Notes: a model not told the origin generated them from the sequence alone. DNA of 64,000 nt from Chitinophaga polysaccharea (GCF_902150045.1 NZ_CABFVU010000001.1:1302001-1366000); one strand, 5' to 3'; numbered from the stretch's first letter, positions 8,473-19,223 are shown. Translations and numbers: made by a program.

Positions 8473-9603
8473 ATGCGGAAATTATTGTTTGTTATGCCCC
8501 AGGAACTCATGTATCAACTGGCGTTAACCCGTATTCCCCTGATCGGCGATATAACTATAAAGAAACTGCTGGAACATTTCGGCAGCGCCGGCAACATTTT
8601 CAATGCCCGCAGGCAGGAGCTGGAAAGGATTGAAACCGTAGGCGCCATAAGAGCGGGCGCTATCCGTAGTTTCCGTGATTTTACGGAGATAGAAAAGGAA
8701 ATAGCGTTTATGGAGAAGCACAGGATACAGCCGTTATTCTGTACAGATCCGGCATATCCCCAACGGTTGCTGCATTGCTATGATAACCCGGCAATGCTGT
8801 ATTACAGGGGCAATGCATCGCTGAATGCCGCGCGGATGATCAATATTGTGGGCACCCGGCACCCTTCTGCCTATGGCAGGAGCGTTTGTGAGGCGCTGGT
8901 TGCGGGCCTTTCAGAGGCTGGTGTTACCATTGTTAGCGGTTTGGCCTATGGTATTGATATTATTGCCCATAAAACCGCCCTGACATCTGGGATTCCCACT
9001 ATTGGGGTGCTGGCACATGGGCTGGACCGGATCTATCCGCCGGTGCATAAGCAGGTGGCTGTGCAGATGCTGGAGCAGGGCGGGCTGCTTACTGATTATC
9101 CAAGTCAGACGGCGCCCGACCGGCAGAACTTTCCCAAGCGGAACCGGATTGTAGCCGGGCTCTGCGATGCCACTATAGTAATAGAAAGCGGAATGCGTGG
9201 AGGCTCACTGATCACCGCCGACCTGGCCAACAGCTATCACCGCGATGTGTTCTGTATCCCCGGAAGGCTGCATGATCCGCAATCGGCAGGTTGTAATTAC
9301 CTGATCGGGCAAAATAAAGCAGCGCTGCTCACCGGTGCAGCGGATGTACTGGCATTTATGGGCTGGCAGGAAAAGACGGGAGCCGGCTCCGTACCGGTAG
9401 CACAAACCCGGTTATTCCCGGAACTGAGCGAAGAAGAACAGCTGATCATGTCGCTTTTCCGGGAAAAATCACAGCGGCACCTGGAGGAATTGTACCTGCA
9501 AACACGGTTATCAGGCAGCCAGGTAGCTACCGCCGTATTTAACCTGGAGATGCAAAGTGTGCTCAGAAGCTTACCTGGACAACTTTATGAACTGGTTTGT
9601 TAA
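8473..9603 (+). CDS. dprA: DNA-processing protein DprA/Smf
   Basis: Cytoplasmic single-stranded DNA-binding protein that protects incoming DNA and loads RecA during natural transformation. The N-terminal helix-hairpin-helix-like region (about 10-65) carries ALTRIPLIGDITIKKLL; the Rossmann-type core follows with IVGTRHPSAYGR, SGLAYGIDIIAHK, PKRNRIVAGL and a C-terminal winged-helix region. 376 residues from the ATG at 8473; an internal ATG at 8494 (MPQELMYQLALTRIP) fits the usual family start better, so the first seven residues are doubtful. No other competence genes are near. Confidence 0.92.
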   Translation: MRKLLFVMPQELMYQLALTRIPLIGDITIKKLLEHFGSAGNIFNARRQELERIETVGAIRAGAIRSFRDFTEIEKEIAFMEKHRIQPLFCTDPAYPQRLLHCYDNPAMLYYRGNASLNAARMINIVGTRHPSAYGRSVCEALVAGLSEAGVTIVSGLAYGIDIIAHKTALTSGIPTIGVLAHGLDRIYPPVHKQVAVQMLEQGGLLTDYPSQTAPDRQNFPKRNRIVAGLCDATIVIESGMRGGSLITADLANSYHRDVFCIPGRLHDPQSAGCNYLIGQNKAALLTGAADVLAFMGWQEKTGAGSVPVAQTRLFPELSEEEQLIMSLFREKSQRHLEELYLQTRLSGSQVATAVFNLEMQSVLRSLPGQLYELVC

Positions 9604-9668
9604 TGATTAATTAACAACCTGCCAGGCCGGGTGGGGAGTGATTATTTTATTTATTGGGTAATTAGGTG

Positions 9669-9676
9669 TACATTTG
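9669..9676 (+). promoter_or_regulatory. -7 promoter element of guaB
   Basis: TACATTTG, an exact TAnnTTTG match, 36 bases ahead of the guaB ATG. Confidence 0.6.
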
Positions 9677-9712
9677 CGTGCAATTATTTTTTAACTGATT
9701 AATAGTTGCATC

Positions 9713-11185
9713 ATGCCTGCGGGAAAATCTAAACCCAAATTTGTAGCTGACGGACTGACATTTGATGATGTACTCCTGGTACCGGCCTACTCTGAAGTTC
9801 TGCCTAAAGAAGTAAATCTCTCTACGCAATTAACAAAAAACATACGCCTGAATATACCAATGGTATCTGCAGCGATGGATACTGTTACAGAAGCGACGCT
9901 GGCCATTGCGCTGGCAAGGGAAGGCGGAATAGGTATTCTCCACAAAAACATGAGCATAGAACGGCAGGCCGAAATGGTAAGGCGTGTAAAACGCAGTGAA
10001 AGCGGCATGATCATAGATCCCGTTACACTGAAAGTGGATGCCACCATCGGAGAAGCGCTGCGACTGATGAAAGAAAACGGTATCGGCGGTATTCCCATTG
10101 TTGACGACAACAGCAAACTGGTGGGGATCCTGACCAACAGGGACTTACGTTTTGAGAAAAATAAAAAACGCCTTGTAAAAGAAGTGATGACCAGCGAAAA
10201 CCTGATCACTGCTCCCGAAGGCACCGACCTGAAAAAGGCAGAAAAAATCCTCCAGCAATATAAGATTGAAAAATTACCGGTTGTTAACAAGCAGGGCAAA
10301 CTGGCAGGGCTGATCACTTACCGTGATATCCTGCAGCTGACCAGCTACCCTAACGCAGTAAAAGACGAATTTGGCCGTTTACTGGTAGGCGCCGCATTAG
10401 GTATCACCGCCGATCTGCTGGACCGTGCACAGGCCCTGATCAATGTAGGCGTAGATGTGGTTTGCCTGGACAGTTCCCATGGTCATTCCATTGCTGTACT
10501 GAACAACCTGAAGAAATTAAAGAAAACATTCCCGAAACTGCAGGTGATTGCCGGTAACGTAGCCACTGCGGAAGGTGCGCTGGCCCTGGCACAGGCAGGA
10601 GCCGACGCTGTAAAAGTAGGTGTAGGCCCAGGTTCTATCTGTACTACCCGTATCGTTACAGGTGCAGGGTTCCCGCAACTTTCCGCCGTTATGGAAGCTG
10701 CTGATGCCTTGAAGAAACTGGGTATCCCGGTTATTGCAGATGGCGGTATCCGTTATACCGGCGATATGGTGAAAGCCCTTGCAGCAGGCGCATCTACCAT
10801 CATGGCAGGATCCATTTTTGCGGGTGTGGAAGAAAGCCCCGGGGAAACCATCATTTACGAAGGACGTAAATTCAAATCCTACCGTGGTATGGGCTCTATT
10901 GAAGCCATGCAGGAAGGCAGTAAAGACCGTTACTTCCAGGATGAGGATGATATCAAGAAACTGGTACCCGAAGGCATTGTAGGCCGTGTTCCTTACAAAG
11001 GCATGCTGTCTGAAATAGTACAGCAGTTTGTAGGCGGTTTACGGGCTGGTATGGGCCTTACCGGTTCCAAAGATATCAAAGCCTTACAAGGTGCGCAGTT
11101 TGTAAAAATTACCGCAGCTACCGTGAAGGAAAACCACCCGCATGATGTGGTGATCACCAAGGAAGCACCTAACTACAGCAGATAA
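9713..11185 (+). CDS. guaB: Inosine-5'-monophosphate dehydrogenase
   Basis: NAD-dependent oxidation of IMP to XMP, the committed step of guanine nucleotide synthesis. The 490-residue protein has the TIM-barrel N-terminus [16 protein letters not shown], two CBS domains (about residues 100-210), and the catalytic loop [11 protein letters not shown] with Cys310. The IMP-binding motif [11 protein letters not shown] and flap [10 protein letters not shown] follow. Length and motifs are complete. It is transcribed alone, with a clear promoter element upstream and an intrinsic terminator downstream. Confidence 0.98.
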   Translation: MPAGKSKPKFVADGLTFDDVLLVPAYSEVLPKEVNLSTQLTKNIRLNIPMVSAAMDTVTEATLAIALAREGGIGILHKNMSIERQAEMVRRVKRSESGMIIDPVTLKVDATIGEALRLMKENGIGGIPIVDDNSKLVGILTNRDLRFEKNKKRLVKEVMTSENLITAPEGTDLKKAEKILQQYKIEKLPVVNKQGKLAGLITYRDILQLTSYPNAVKDEFGRLLVGAALGITADLLDRAQALINVGVDVVCLDSSHGHSIAVLNNLKKLKKTFPKLQVIAGNVATAEGALALAQAGADAVKVGVGPGSICTTRIVTGAGFPQLSAVMEAADALKKLGIPVIADGGIRYTGDMVKALAAGASTIMAGSIFAGVEESPGETIIYEGRKFKSYRGMGSIEAMQEGSKDRYFQDEDDIKKLVPEGIVGRVPYKGMLSEIVQQFVGGLRAGMGLTGSKDIKALQGAQFVKITAATVKENHPHDVVITKEAPNYSR

Positions 11186-11201
11186 GCAACATGTCAGATA
11201 T

Positions 11202-11236
11202 AAACGCCTGGTACCAAGTACCGGGCGTTTTTGTTT
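11202..11236 (+). terminator. Intrinsic terminator of guaB
   Basis: AAACGCCTGGTAC (11202-11214) pairs with GTACCGGGCGTTT (11218-11230) with one mismatch, followed by a T-rich run (TTTTTGTTTT). Confidence 0.85.
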
Positions 11237-11294
11237 TCAGTGATTCCGCGCTTATCTTCGTCATAATTCGTCATTCATAATCCGCAATTCCTAC

Positions 11295-12908
11295 ATGAAG
11301 AAGCCTTACCTGTTGTTGAGTATACTGAGTGGTTTGATCTGCTGGCTTGCCTGGCCCACCATGCCGCTTACCCCGCTCATTTTCGTTGCTTTTACGCCCC
11401 TGTTGTATATCAGTGATAAAGTACAGCACCGCTGGAAATATTTTGGTCTTCTTTTCCTGGCTTTTCTTGTTTGGAATGTGGCGTCTACCTGGTGGGTAGG
11501 CAATACCACGCTTCCGCTGAGCGGTGTGTTTGCCAATTGCTTCAACGCATTGCTGATGAGCATTCCCTGGCTGGGATACAAAAACACGAAGCGGAAGCTG
11601 CCGGAAGCGGTGGCTTACTTTGCACTGATCGTATATTGGTTAACATTTGAATACATTCATCAAACCTGGGAATTCAGCTGGCCATGGCTGGTATTGGGCC
11701 ATGCTTTTGCATTGAGGCCGGGATGGATCCAGTGGTATGAGTATACCGGTACCAGCGGAGGCACCTTTTGGGTACTACTGGCAAATATTGTGATCTACAA
11801 TGTATGGAAACGGGCGCGCCTATACGATTTCACCTGGAAACAGATCCTGCTGGGCGAATGCTGGAAACCGCTGCTGGTAACAGGTGTACCATTGCTCATA
11901 TCAGCTTTTATATCCGCCCCGGCAGATAATGCTGCGCGGAAAACCGAAGTGGTAATTGTGCAGCCGAACATAGATCCCTATGATGAAAAGTTCAGCGCAG
12001 GATCGGCGATGGAGCAGCTTGGAAAACTTTTACATCTCACAAAAGAAAAAGCAGACAGCAATACCCGTTATATTATATGGCCGGAAACTGCTCTATTCCC
12101 AACGGGCGCCTGGGAACATGAGCTGAATTATCAGCCGGAGATCATTGCCATCCGCGAGATGCTTCAGCACTACCCGAAGGCAAAACTCATCAGCGGCGCT
12201 GCTACCACGAAACGGTACAACGCTACCGATGAAATACCGGCTACCGCCAGGACCATGAACGACGGCACCCGCTGGGATGCCTATAACAGCGCGATCCAGG
12301 TGGATACTTCCCGGAACATCCAGGTATATCACAAGTATGAGCTGGTGCCCGGGGCCGAATTAGTGCCCTATGTAGGCTATTTATCGTTTATGCAAAGCGT
12401 GGCGCTGGATTTTGGCGGCATTACAGGCAGCTACGGCAGGATGCCAGGAGTGGAAATGTTTACCAATCCGCAGGACAGTATCAACGTGTTCCCCGTTATC
12501 TGCTACGAATCTGTATTCAGTAACTACATGGCCACCCATATTAAACCAGGCGCTAACTTATTGGTCATTATCACCAACGATGGATGGTGGGGAAACACAG
12601 AAGGGCACCGGCAGCATTTACAATATGCACGCATACGGGCCATTGAAACCCGGCGATGGATAGCCAGGTGCGCGAATACCGGTATTTCCGCTGTCATTGA
12701 CCCTGCAGGGAACGTTCATCAGCCGCAACCCTATTGGAAAGAAGCTGTTTTTAAAGCAACTGTAACACCGGAGGCAGGTATTACGTTCTATGTAAAAAAT
12801 GGTGATCTGGTTTCGAAAGCAGCACTAATATTTTGTATCTTGTTAGTGGTACATGCTTTTATTTCACGATTTATTCCCGGCTTAAGACATGCGGAAATCA
12901 ATCAATAA
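11295..12908 (+). CDS. lnt: Apolipoprotein N-acyltransferase
   Basis: Inner-membrane enzyme that adds the third acyl chain to the N-terminal Cys of lipoproteins. About seven hydrophobic segments occupy residues 1-215, followed by a nitrilase domain. The catalytic triad is visible: Glu in IIWPETALFP (about 263), Lys in YHKYELVPGAE (about 347) and Cys in FPVICYESVFSN (about 402). IARCANTGISAVIDPAGNV closes the domain and a last membrane segment follows. 537 residues. A near-match -7 element, TATCTTCG, lies at 11253-11260. The 3' end overlaps the next gene by 20 bases, implying translational coupling. Confidence 0.95.
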   Translation: MKKPYLLLSILSGLICWLAWPTMPLTPLIFVAFTPLLYISDKVQHRWKYFGLLFLAFLVWNVASTWWVGNTTLPLSGVFANCFNALLMSIPWLGYKNTKRKLPEAVAYFALIVYWLTFEYIHQTWEFSWPWLVLGHAFALRPGWIQWYEYTGTSGGTFWVLLANIVIYNVWKRARLYDFTWKQILLGECWKPLLVTGVPLLISAFISAPADNAARKTEVVIVQPNIDPYDEKFSAGSAMEQLGKLLHLTKEKADSNTRYIIWPETALFPTGAWEHELNYQPEIIAIREMLQHYPKAKLISGAATTKRYNATDEIPATARTMNDGTRWDAYNSAIQVDTSRNIQVYHKYELVPGAELVPYVGYLSFMQSVALDFGGITGSYGRMPGVEMFTNPQDSINVFPVICYESVFSNYMATHIKPGANLLVIITNDGWWGNTEGHRQHLQYARIRAIETRRWIARCANTGISAVIDPAGNVHQPQPYWKEAVFKATVTPEAGITFYVKNGDLVSKAALIFCILLVVHAFISRFIPGLRHAEINQ

Positions 12909-13680
12909 CGGAAACATCACCTGGCTCGACGAAGGCAAGGGTGCAACGATAGTGCTTATACACGGTTTTTCAGAAAATGCAACGCTTTGGAGCAACCAAA
13001 CAATGCGGCTAAAAGAGCATTACCGGATTATTATCCCTGATTTACCCGGCACCGCGTTATCGCCCCTTACTACTCCGCTTACCATTGAATCCATGGCGGA
13101 GTACGTATATGCCATCCTGTTAGCAGAAAATATCAGTGAAGCAATTATCATCGGTCACTCTATGGGCGGATATATTGCGCTGGCACTGGCGGAAAAATAC
13201 CCCGCACTGCTGAAAGGACTGGGCCTCTTTCATTCTACTGCCAGGGCAGACAGCGAAGAGAAAAAGGAAGGAAGGCGCAAATCCATTCGTATAATGGAGC
13301 AGTACGGGGCCGAAACATTTTTAAAGCAAACATTGCCAAATATGTTCAGCCCTGCTACCAAAAGTAAACACAACGACCTGGTAGACGCCTATGTGAAAAT
13401 GGGCATGGAATGCCAGCTTCCCGCTCTGGTGGCGTACTATGAAGCAATGGCAAAAAGACCGGACAGAACAGAAGTGTTGAAAACCCTCCGGGCGCCGGTA
13501 TTATTTATGATCGGAAAAGATGATAATGCCGTGCCACTGGATAACATACTGCCGCAGATAACTTTACCGGCAACAGGCAGTATACATATTTTTGAAAACG
13601 TAGGCCACATGGGAATGTGGGAAATAGCCGAAGAAAGCAATGTGATATTGGAACAGTTTATAGCGTTTTGTCAACTATAA
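12889..13680 (+). CDS. Alpha/beta-fold hydrolase
   Basis: Cytoplasmic serine hydrolase of unknown substrate. The oxyanion motif VLIHGFSENATLW, nucleophile elbow IIGHSMGGYIA, acid residue in MIGKDDNAVPLD and catalytic His in ENVGHMGMWE form a complete triad in a 263-residue protein. There is no signal peptide. It overlaps lnt by 20 bases and is probably co-transcribed, though no functional link with lipoprotein acylation is evident. Esterase, lipase or C-C hydrolase activity are all possible. Confidence 0.9.
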   Translation: MRKSINNGNITWLDEGKGATIVLIHGFSENATLWSNQTMRLKEHYRIIIPDLPGTALSPLTTPLTIESMAEYVYAILLAENISEAIIIGHSMGGYIALALAEKYPALLKGLGLFHSTARADSEEKKEGRRKSIRIMEQYGAETFLKQTLPNMFSPATKSKHNDLVDAYVKMGMECQLPALVAYYEAMAKRPDRTEVLKTLRAPVLFMIGKDDNAVPLDNILPQITLPATGSIHIFENVGHMGMWEIAEESNVILEQFIAFCQL

Positions 13681-13698
13681 ATCAAAAAAATACCTGTT

Positions 13699-16317
13699 GT
13701 GAAAAAACTCCTTGTCATCCTGCTATGCATGGTGTGCGCCCTGGTGGCGCAGGCCAGCCATATCATAGGCGGACAGGTTTACTATAAGTATCTCGGGCAG
13801 AGCGGGAATATGCTTCAATATTCCATCACGCTGAAATTATACCGCATTTGCGGCGATGGGGAACGTATTGCCAAAATGCCCAGCGCTGTTGTACTGTCGT
13901 CTTTCGACAGAAGCGATTACCGCACCATAGGACGTTACCAGATTACCCGTACCAATTTTGAAGTAAAAACCCTTGCCAAAATTGATCCGTGTATTGTTAA
14001 TCCACCGGTGATCTGTTACCAGATAGGCACTTACACCACTACTATTTCCCTCCCGGTGAACAGCTCCGGCTATACCATTGCTTTCCAGAGCTGCTGCCGC
14101 GACCCTTATATGGAGAATATAGTAGCAGAGCCTATTCCCGGCGGCCGTCCCGGCGACCTTGGCACCGGCGCCACCTATTATGCAGATATACCTGGCAGCA
14201 ACTCCGGCGCTACCAATAATTCAAGCCCGGTCTTTAATAAAGAAGAAGCAACGCTTGTTTGCGCCGATAAGAAATTTACCTATGATTTTTCTGCTACAGA
14301 CCCTGATGCGGATTCCCTCAGCTACGAGTTCTGCGATGCGTATAAGGGCGGGCAAACCAGTGAAGGAGATATTCCCCCGGCAGCAGTAGCGCCACCTTAC
14401 AACTTCGCCAGCTATGTGTCGCCCTTCAGCGGCAGCAGCCCGCTGGGTTCTACTGTTACCATAGATCCTAAAACCGGTATTATTTCCGGCATAGCCCCGG
14501 CAGCCGGAAAGTACGTGGTAACGGTGTGTGTAAATGAATTCCGCAAGGGGCAGAAGATCGGTACATTACGGAAAGATTTCCACATCAACATCACTTCCTG
14601 TGTGAAGCTGGCCACTGCTTCCATGCCGGAAAAATATGCAGACTGCAGCAGTTTAACCATCACCTTCACCAACAACAGTACACTGGGAAAACCCTACCAC
14701 TGGGACTTTGGGGACGGCACCTTTCTCGATACCAACAGTGCGGATCCTATTCAGCATACTTATGCCAGGCAAGGCACGTATACGGTAAAGCTGTATGTGG
14801 ATAAAGCCAGCAATTGCGGCGACAGCGCCATTGCCACCGTATATGCGTACCCGGTATTCAAGCCTGCATTCACTACTGCCGGCGCCTGTGTAAATAAAGA
14901 AACCAGGTTCAACTCCGCACCTACCCAATCTGACGCCGGTGCCATCGAGTACTACAAATGGGATTTCGGTAACGGCGATACGTCTAACCTGGTCAATCCC
15001 CTTTATACCTACAAAACACCGGGCACCTATAATGTAAAGCTGCTAGCAAGGAATGTAAAAGGATGCGAGCAAACCATTACAAAGCCACTGGTAATATACG
15101 ATAAGCCTCCTTTTACCGCTACCAACGATACATTGCTTTGTGCAAAAGACAGCCTGCAGATGTGGGCTACCAGCACACTTCCCGGCACTTACGCATGGAC
15201 GCCCGATAACTATTTTATCCTGAATCCCGCTACGCCTGATGCCATTGTATTCCCTCCAAAATCGTCGGAATACAAAGTAACGTTTACCGATGCACAGGGT
15301 TGTACCAATTTCAAGGATATAAAGGTAGATGTAAGAGATACCATTCGTGTGAAAACCATTTCCGACAGCACCGTGTGCACCAATGACGAAGTGCATTTAC
15401 CGGCTGTTACCGATGGAGCTTATACCTACCGGTGGACGGATCTTGACCGCAACCAGGTAGTGTCTACACTGGCAGATGCGTATGTAACACCTGCGCCGCC
15501 CAAACAAAGTTATGAGATACAGGTAACATTGGGAAAATGCCGTTCAGCCGATACCGTTACACTTAAAGTAGTGGACCCTCCCAGGGCCACTGCCGCTCCG
15601 GACACCACCGTTTGTTCTGGCGTTCCGCTTACGCTGCGCGCTACCGGTGGCGCCTACTACAAATGGACGCCTGCCTTTTATGTAGATAAAGCCTCATCGG
15701 CCGTTACGCTGGCACATCCGCCTGATACCACTTTATTCACAGTAACTGTAACGGATACACTGGGATGTCCCAAACCGGTTACCGCCACTGCATTGGTAAA
15801 AGTAGTGCCCAAAGTAAATGCGTTTGCCGGCAACGATACCATTATCATGCTGAACACGCCGTTCCAGCTGAACGCTACCGGCGGTGTGCGGTATACCTGG
15901 AGCCCGCCGGATGGATTAAACAACCGCAACATTTATAATCCGGTAACTACGTATAACCGCGATATTACATATACCGTTACCGCCTATACGCAGGAAGGCT
16001 GTTCCGGAACAGATAACATTTTTGTACGCTTTATAAAAGGACCTGATATATATATTCCTAACGCTTTCTCTCCTAATGGAGATGGCCTGAATGATATATT
16101 CCGCCCGTTGCCAGTAGGTATTGTGCAGATGGAATTCTTCCGTGTGTTTGACCGCTGGGGTAAGCTGATATTCTCAAGCACGGCTTATCTGAAGGGATGG
16201 GATGGCACCGTTAACGGCAGTATTGCTGCAGTGGGTACCTATGTTTGGGTAGTTCAGGGAAAAGATATTAACAATAATACCGTTCAACATAAGGGAACCG
16301 TCACACTTGTAAGATAA
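13699..16317 (+). CDS. Secreted PKD-repeat protein with type-B T9SS sorting domain (CHU_C)
   Basis: Large cell-surface or secreted protein exported by the type IX system. The signal peptide MKKLLVILLCMVCALVAQAS precedes a lineage-typical N-terminal domain with SHIIGGQVYYKYLG, YSITLKLYR and FQSCCRDP. PKD-like folds follow (YHWDFGDGTF near residue 335, YKWDFGNGD near 420), then Ig-like repeats with TGGAYYKWTPA and TGGVRYTWSPPDGLNN. The C-terminal 90 residues, IPNAFSPNGDGLNDIF through HKGTVTLVR, are the gliding-motility-associated sorting domain. The start codon is GTG at 13699, 18 bases after the hydrolase gene. No catalytic domain is visible; adhesin or matrix role is inferred. Paralogue of the next gene. 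Confidence 0.9.
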   Translation: MKKLLVILLCMVCALVAQASHIIGGQVYYKYLGQSGNMLQYSITLKLYRICGDGERIAKMPSAVVLSSFDRSDYRTIGRYQITRTNFEVKTLAKIDPCIVNPPVICYQIGTYTTTISLPVNSSGYTIAFQSCCRDPYMENIVAEPIPGGRPGDLGTGATYYADIPGSNSGATNNSSPVFNKEEATLVCADKKFTYDFSATDPDADSLSYEFCDAYKGGQTSEGDIPPAAVAPPYNFASYVSPFSGSSPLGSTVTIDPKTGIISGIAPAAGKYVVTVCVNEFRKGQKIGTLRKDFHINITSCVKLATASMPEKYADCSSLTITFTNNSTLGKPYHWDFGDGTFLDTNSADPIQHTYARQGTYTVKLYVDKASNCGDSAIATVYAYPVFKPAFTTAGACVNKETRFNSAPTQSDAGAIEYYKWDFGNGDTSNLVNPLYTYKTPGTYNVKLLARNVKGCEQTITKPLVIYDKPPFTATNDTLLCAKDSLQMWATSTLPGTYAWTPDNYFILNPATPDAIVFPPKSSEYKVTFTDAQGCTNFKDIKVDVRDTIRVKTISDSTVCTNDEVHLPAVTDGAYTYRWTDLDRNQVVSTLADAYVTPAPPKQSYEIQVTLGKCRSADTVTLKVVDPPRATAAPDTTVCSGVPLTLRATGGAYYKWTPAFYVDKASSAVTLAHPPDTTLFTVTVTDTLGCPKPVTATALVKVVPKVNAFAGNDTIIMLNTPFQLNATGGVRYTWSPPDGLNNRNIYNPVTTYNRDITYTVTAYTQEGCSGTDNIFVRFIKGPDIYIPNAFSPNGDGLNDIFRPLPVGIVQMEFFRVFDRWGKLIFSSTAYLKGWDGTVNGSIAAVGTYVWVVQGKDINNNTVQHKGTVTLVR

Positions 16318-16381
16318 AGTTGGCGTGATTGAACCGGATATGCTCTTTTTTTGTTAAATTCAGAGAGCAGTATCCCCCATC

Positions 16382-18310
16382 ATGAAGAGCGCAGTTTTAA
16401 TGATATTGAGCTGCTGTTTGTTCCCTGTTTTTGCGGCTGGATATCATATCATTGGTGGCGAAATTTTTTATAAGACATTAGGAATGACTGAAGATAACTC
16501 CCGCTACCGTTATCTCATCACTCTCAAATTATACCGCGACGCAGATTTTACCTGTGGCGAACGCCAGGGTTGTATTGACAGATTTGAGAACCCCGTTACT
16601 GCCAACGTGTTTAGTTCCAACGGCTCCAAAGTTTTATCATCTGTTTACCTCTATATTTCTTTTACCCGCCCGCTGATAGATACGCTGAAAAATCCTTGTC
16701 TTGCCCCGCAGGCCCAACACCTTGAAGTAGCTTTTTATACCGCCACTATTGAGCTGCCGCCAATTGCCGGCGGCTATTATGTTTCCTCACAGCGGTGCTG
16801 CCGGGGCGAAAAGCTGAGTAACATTTATAATTCCGAACATGAAGGCTCCACATACTACACCGTAATTCCGGGTATAGAATCGAGACCCAATAATAACAGC
16901 GCGTACTTCGACCGGGATACTGCCATTGTGATCTGTAATGCCATGCCGTTTCAACTGGATTATGCTGCTTATGATGAAGATGGCGACAGCCTGACCTATA
17001 ATCTCTGTAGCGCATTAACAGATGGCTCCAACGCCAATGAAAGCAATTCCACTACCCCACCTCCCTATAATTCCACAGTGAGTTATATACCTCCTTACTC
17101 GGGCAGCAACCCCATGGGCGGAAGCCCTGGTATTTCCATTTCCTCCAAAGGACTGATCACCTGTACACCAGACCGACCGGGAAAATATGTGGTAACCGTA
17201 TGTATAAATGAATATGATCCGGTTACCAAACAATTCCTGGGCTCCCACAGTAAGGATATACTGCTGACCGTATTCAACTGTCAGACAAAGATCACTGCCA
17301 TCTTTCCATCTGTGCTGAATAACTGTACAGAAGACCCTTCTTTACATGTTCCTATTACCAATTCCAGCGTAGCCGGTTATACATCTACCTATTACTGGAC
17401 CTTTGGTGATGGCACAGATACCCTCACCAACACCAGAACAATGTTCTATCACCAATATCCCGACACCGGTGTTTATAAAGTAAAAATGGTAGTGAATCCC
17501 GGACTGGCCTGCACCGACAGCTCCGAAGGCAAAGTATTCAATTACCCCGGATTAACAGCGGGCTTTACCAGCACCGGCGTTTGCAGGGGCGATCCCATAC
17601 AGTTCAATGATACCTCCTCCTATGTGTATGGAAATATTACCAGTCATATCTGGGACCTTGGTATGCTCGACAGTGTGATAACACCGGGCGCAGAGCGCGC
17701 CATGAGATATGTGTTCCCTAAAGGAGACGTATATACGATTTCGCTGACCCTGTTAACGGATAAGCAATGTGTAAAAACCGTCAGCAAAAATATACGGATC
17801 TATGAAGTGAATCCCTATGCCGGTAACGACACCATTCTGGCCAAAGGGCAGCAAATGGTGATGCAGGGCAGCGGAGGCGATTTTTATTCCTGGTCGCCCG
17901 CCGACGGGCTTAGCAACCCCAACATTGCGCAACCGGTGCTTAACTATAACAGGGATATATCTTTTGCACTGCGGGTATCCAATCAGCAGGGCTGTTTCGG
18001 GTTCGACTCCGTGCATGTAAAGTATTATACCGGCCCCGACATGTATATCCCCAATGCGTTTTCCCCCAATGGGGATGGGCTGAACGATCACTTCCGGTTT
18101 ATCCCGGTGGGCATTACCACTTACAAATTTTTCCGGATCTTCAACCGCTGGGGAACGGAAATTTATTCTTCTACTGATTTCCGCACCGGATGGGACGGTA
18201 CTTTCAAAGGAACGCCTGCTCCGATAGACACCTATATATGGATATTGAAGGGTACTGATTTCAACGGGAAAGAGATCATGAAAAAAGGAACTGTTACGTT
18301 GGTCCGCTGA
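16382..18310 (+). CDS. Secreted PKD-domain protein with type-B T9SS sorting domain (CHU_C), paralogue
   Basis: 642-residue paralogue of the preceding gene with the same architecture but fewer Ig-like repeats. It has a signal peptide (MKSAVLMILSCCLFPVFAAG), the N-terminal domain YHIIGGEIFYKTLG with YLITLKLYRDADF and SSQRCCRGE, a PKD fold near YYWTFGDGTDTL, one Ig-like repeat GGDFYSWSPADGLSNPN, and the sorting domain IPNAFSPNGDGLNDHF to KKGTVTLVR. The tandem arrangement suggests duplication. Like its neighbour it is expected to be a T9SS substrate displayed at or released from the surface. Confidence 0.9.
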   Translation: MKSAVLMILSCCLFPVFAAGYHIIGGEIFYKTLGMTEDNSRYRYLITLKLYRDADFTCGERQGCIDRFENPVTANVFSSNGSKVLSSVYLYISFTRPLIDTLKNPCLAPQAQHLEVAFYTATIELPPIAGGYYVSSQRCCRGEKLSNIYNSEHEGSTYYTVIPGIESRPNNNSAYFDRDTAIVICNAMPFQLDYAAYDEDGDSLTYNLCSALTDGSNANESNSTTPPPYNSTVSYIPPYSGSNPMGGSPGISISSKGLITCTPDRPGKYVVTVCINEYDPVTKQFLGSHSKDILLTVFNCQTKITAIFPSVLNNCTEDPSLHVPITNSSVAGYTSTYYWTFGDGTDTLTNTRTMFYHQYPDTGVYKVKMVVNPGLACTDSSEGKVFNYPGLTAGFTSTGVCRGDPIQFNDTSSYVYGNITSHIWDLGMLDSVITPGAERAMRYVFPKGDVYTISLTLLTDKQCVKTVSKNIRIYEVNPYAGNDTILAKGQQMVMQGSGGDFYSWSPADGLSNPNIAQPVLNYNRDISFALRVSNQQGCFGFDSVHVKYYTGPDMYIPNAFSPNGDGLNDHFRFIPVGITTYKFFRIFNRWGTEIYSSTDFRTGWDGTFKGTPAPIDTYIWILKGTDFNGKEIMKKGTVTLVR

Positions 18311-18343
18311 ACCTTAGTAAATTGCAGAAAAAAATAACCGCTC

Positions 18344-19099
18344 ATGGGAATTGTTCTTATCACTGGCGCCACTGCCGGTTTTGGTCAGGCTTGCGCTACT
18401 ACTTATGCCGGTAAAGGTTATGATGTAATTATCACCGGCCGCCGGAAAGAAAGGCTCGAAGCATTGCAAACCCAGCTAACGCAGGAATTTGGTATCAATG
18501 TGCTGGCATTGAATTTTGATGTAAGAAAAGAGGAGGAGGTAAAAGCTGTTTTAGGCACTATTCCGGAAGATTGGCGCAAAATTGACATCCTTGTGAACAA
18601 TGCAGGTCTTGCTGCCGGTTTAAACACCATTGATGAAGGCAGTACAGATGATTGGGATGCCATGATAGATACCAACGTAAAAGGATTGCTGTATGTGTCG
18701 AGCACGGTGATTCCATGGATGCGCTCCCGGACCACCGGGCATATTATCAATATCGGCTCTACTGCGGCCAAACTGGTATATGCCAGAGGCAATGTATACT
18801 GTGCCACCAAAGCAGCGGTAGATGCTATTTCCCAGGGTATGCGCATTGATCTGCTGCCATACCGGATAAAAGTAACTGCTATTCATCCCGGCGCCGCTGA
18901 AACTGAATTTTCGCTGGTGAGATTTAAGGGAGATGAAGATAAAGCGAAAGATGTATATAAAGGATTTATTCCCCTTAGCGCCCAGGATGTAGCAGACGTA
19001 GTATACTATTGTACATCGCTGCCGCCGCATGTTTGTATCAACGACCTGGTACTTACGCCTTTACAACAGGCTAACGCTTATTACATAGATAAAAAATAA
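18344..19099 (+). CDS. SDR family NAD(P)-dependent oxidoreductase (YdfG-like)
   Basis: Classical short-chain dehydrogenase of 251 residues. The cofactor motif TGATAGFGQACA is at the N-terminus with the NADP-favouring GRRKERLEAL nearby, NNAGLAAG at about residue 85, the catalytic Ser in INIGSTAA and the Tyr/Lys pair in YCATKAAV. The sequence resembles serine 3-dehydrogenase/L-allo-threonine dehydrogenase (YdfG) enzymes, so an oxidoreductase of beta-hydroxy acids is likely. It follows the second surface-protein gene by 33 bases on the same strand, with no evident functional link. Confidence 0.9.
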   Translation: MGIVLITGATAGFGQACATTYAGKGYDVIITGRRKERLEALQTQLTQEFGINVLALNFDVRKEEEVKAVLGTIPEDWRKIDILVNNAGLAAGLNTIDEGSTDDWDAMIDTNVKGLLYVSSTVIPWMRSRTTGHIINIGSTAAKLVYARGNVYCATKAAVDAISQGMRIDLLPYRIKVTAIHPGAAETEFSLVRFKGDEDKAKDVYKGFIPLSAQDVADVVYYCTSLPPHVCINDLVLTPLQQANAYYIDKK

Positions 19100-19223
19100 C
19101 ACATAGGTGTGATTTCGTGGCTTGAGGATAGTTTTTATATTTGGAAACATTTATATATTTTCTGTGGATTTTTTTATTGCAGAAAATTTATGCTAACTAT
19201 CCTGATCATGAAAACCTATCCCT

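Noticed and set aside
18620..19030. Minus-strand frames overlapping the SDR gene
   Set aside because: Antisense shadows of a gene with an intact catalytic motif set.
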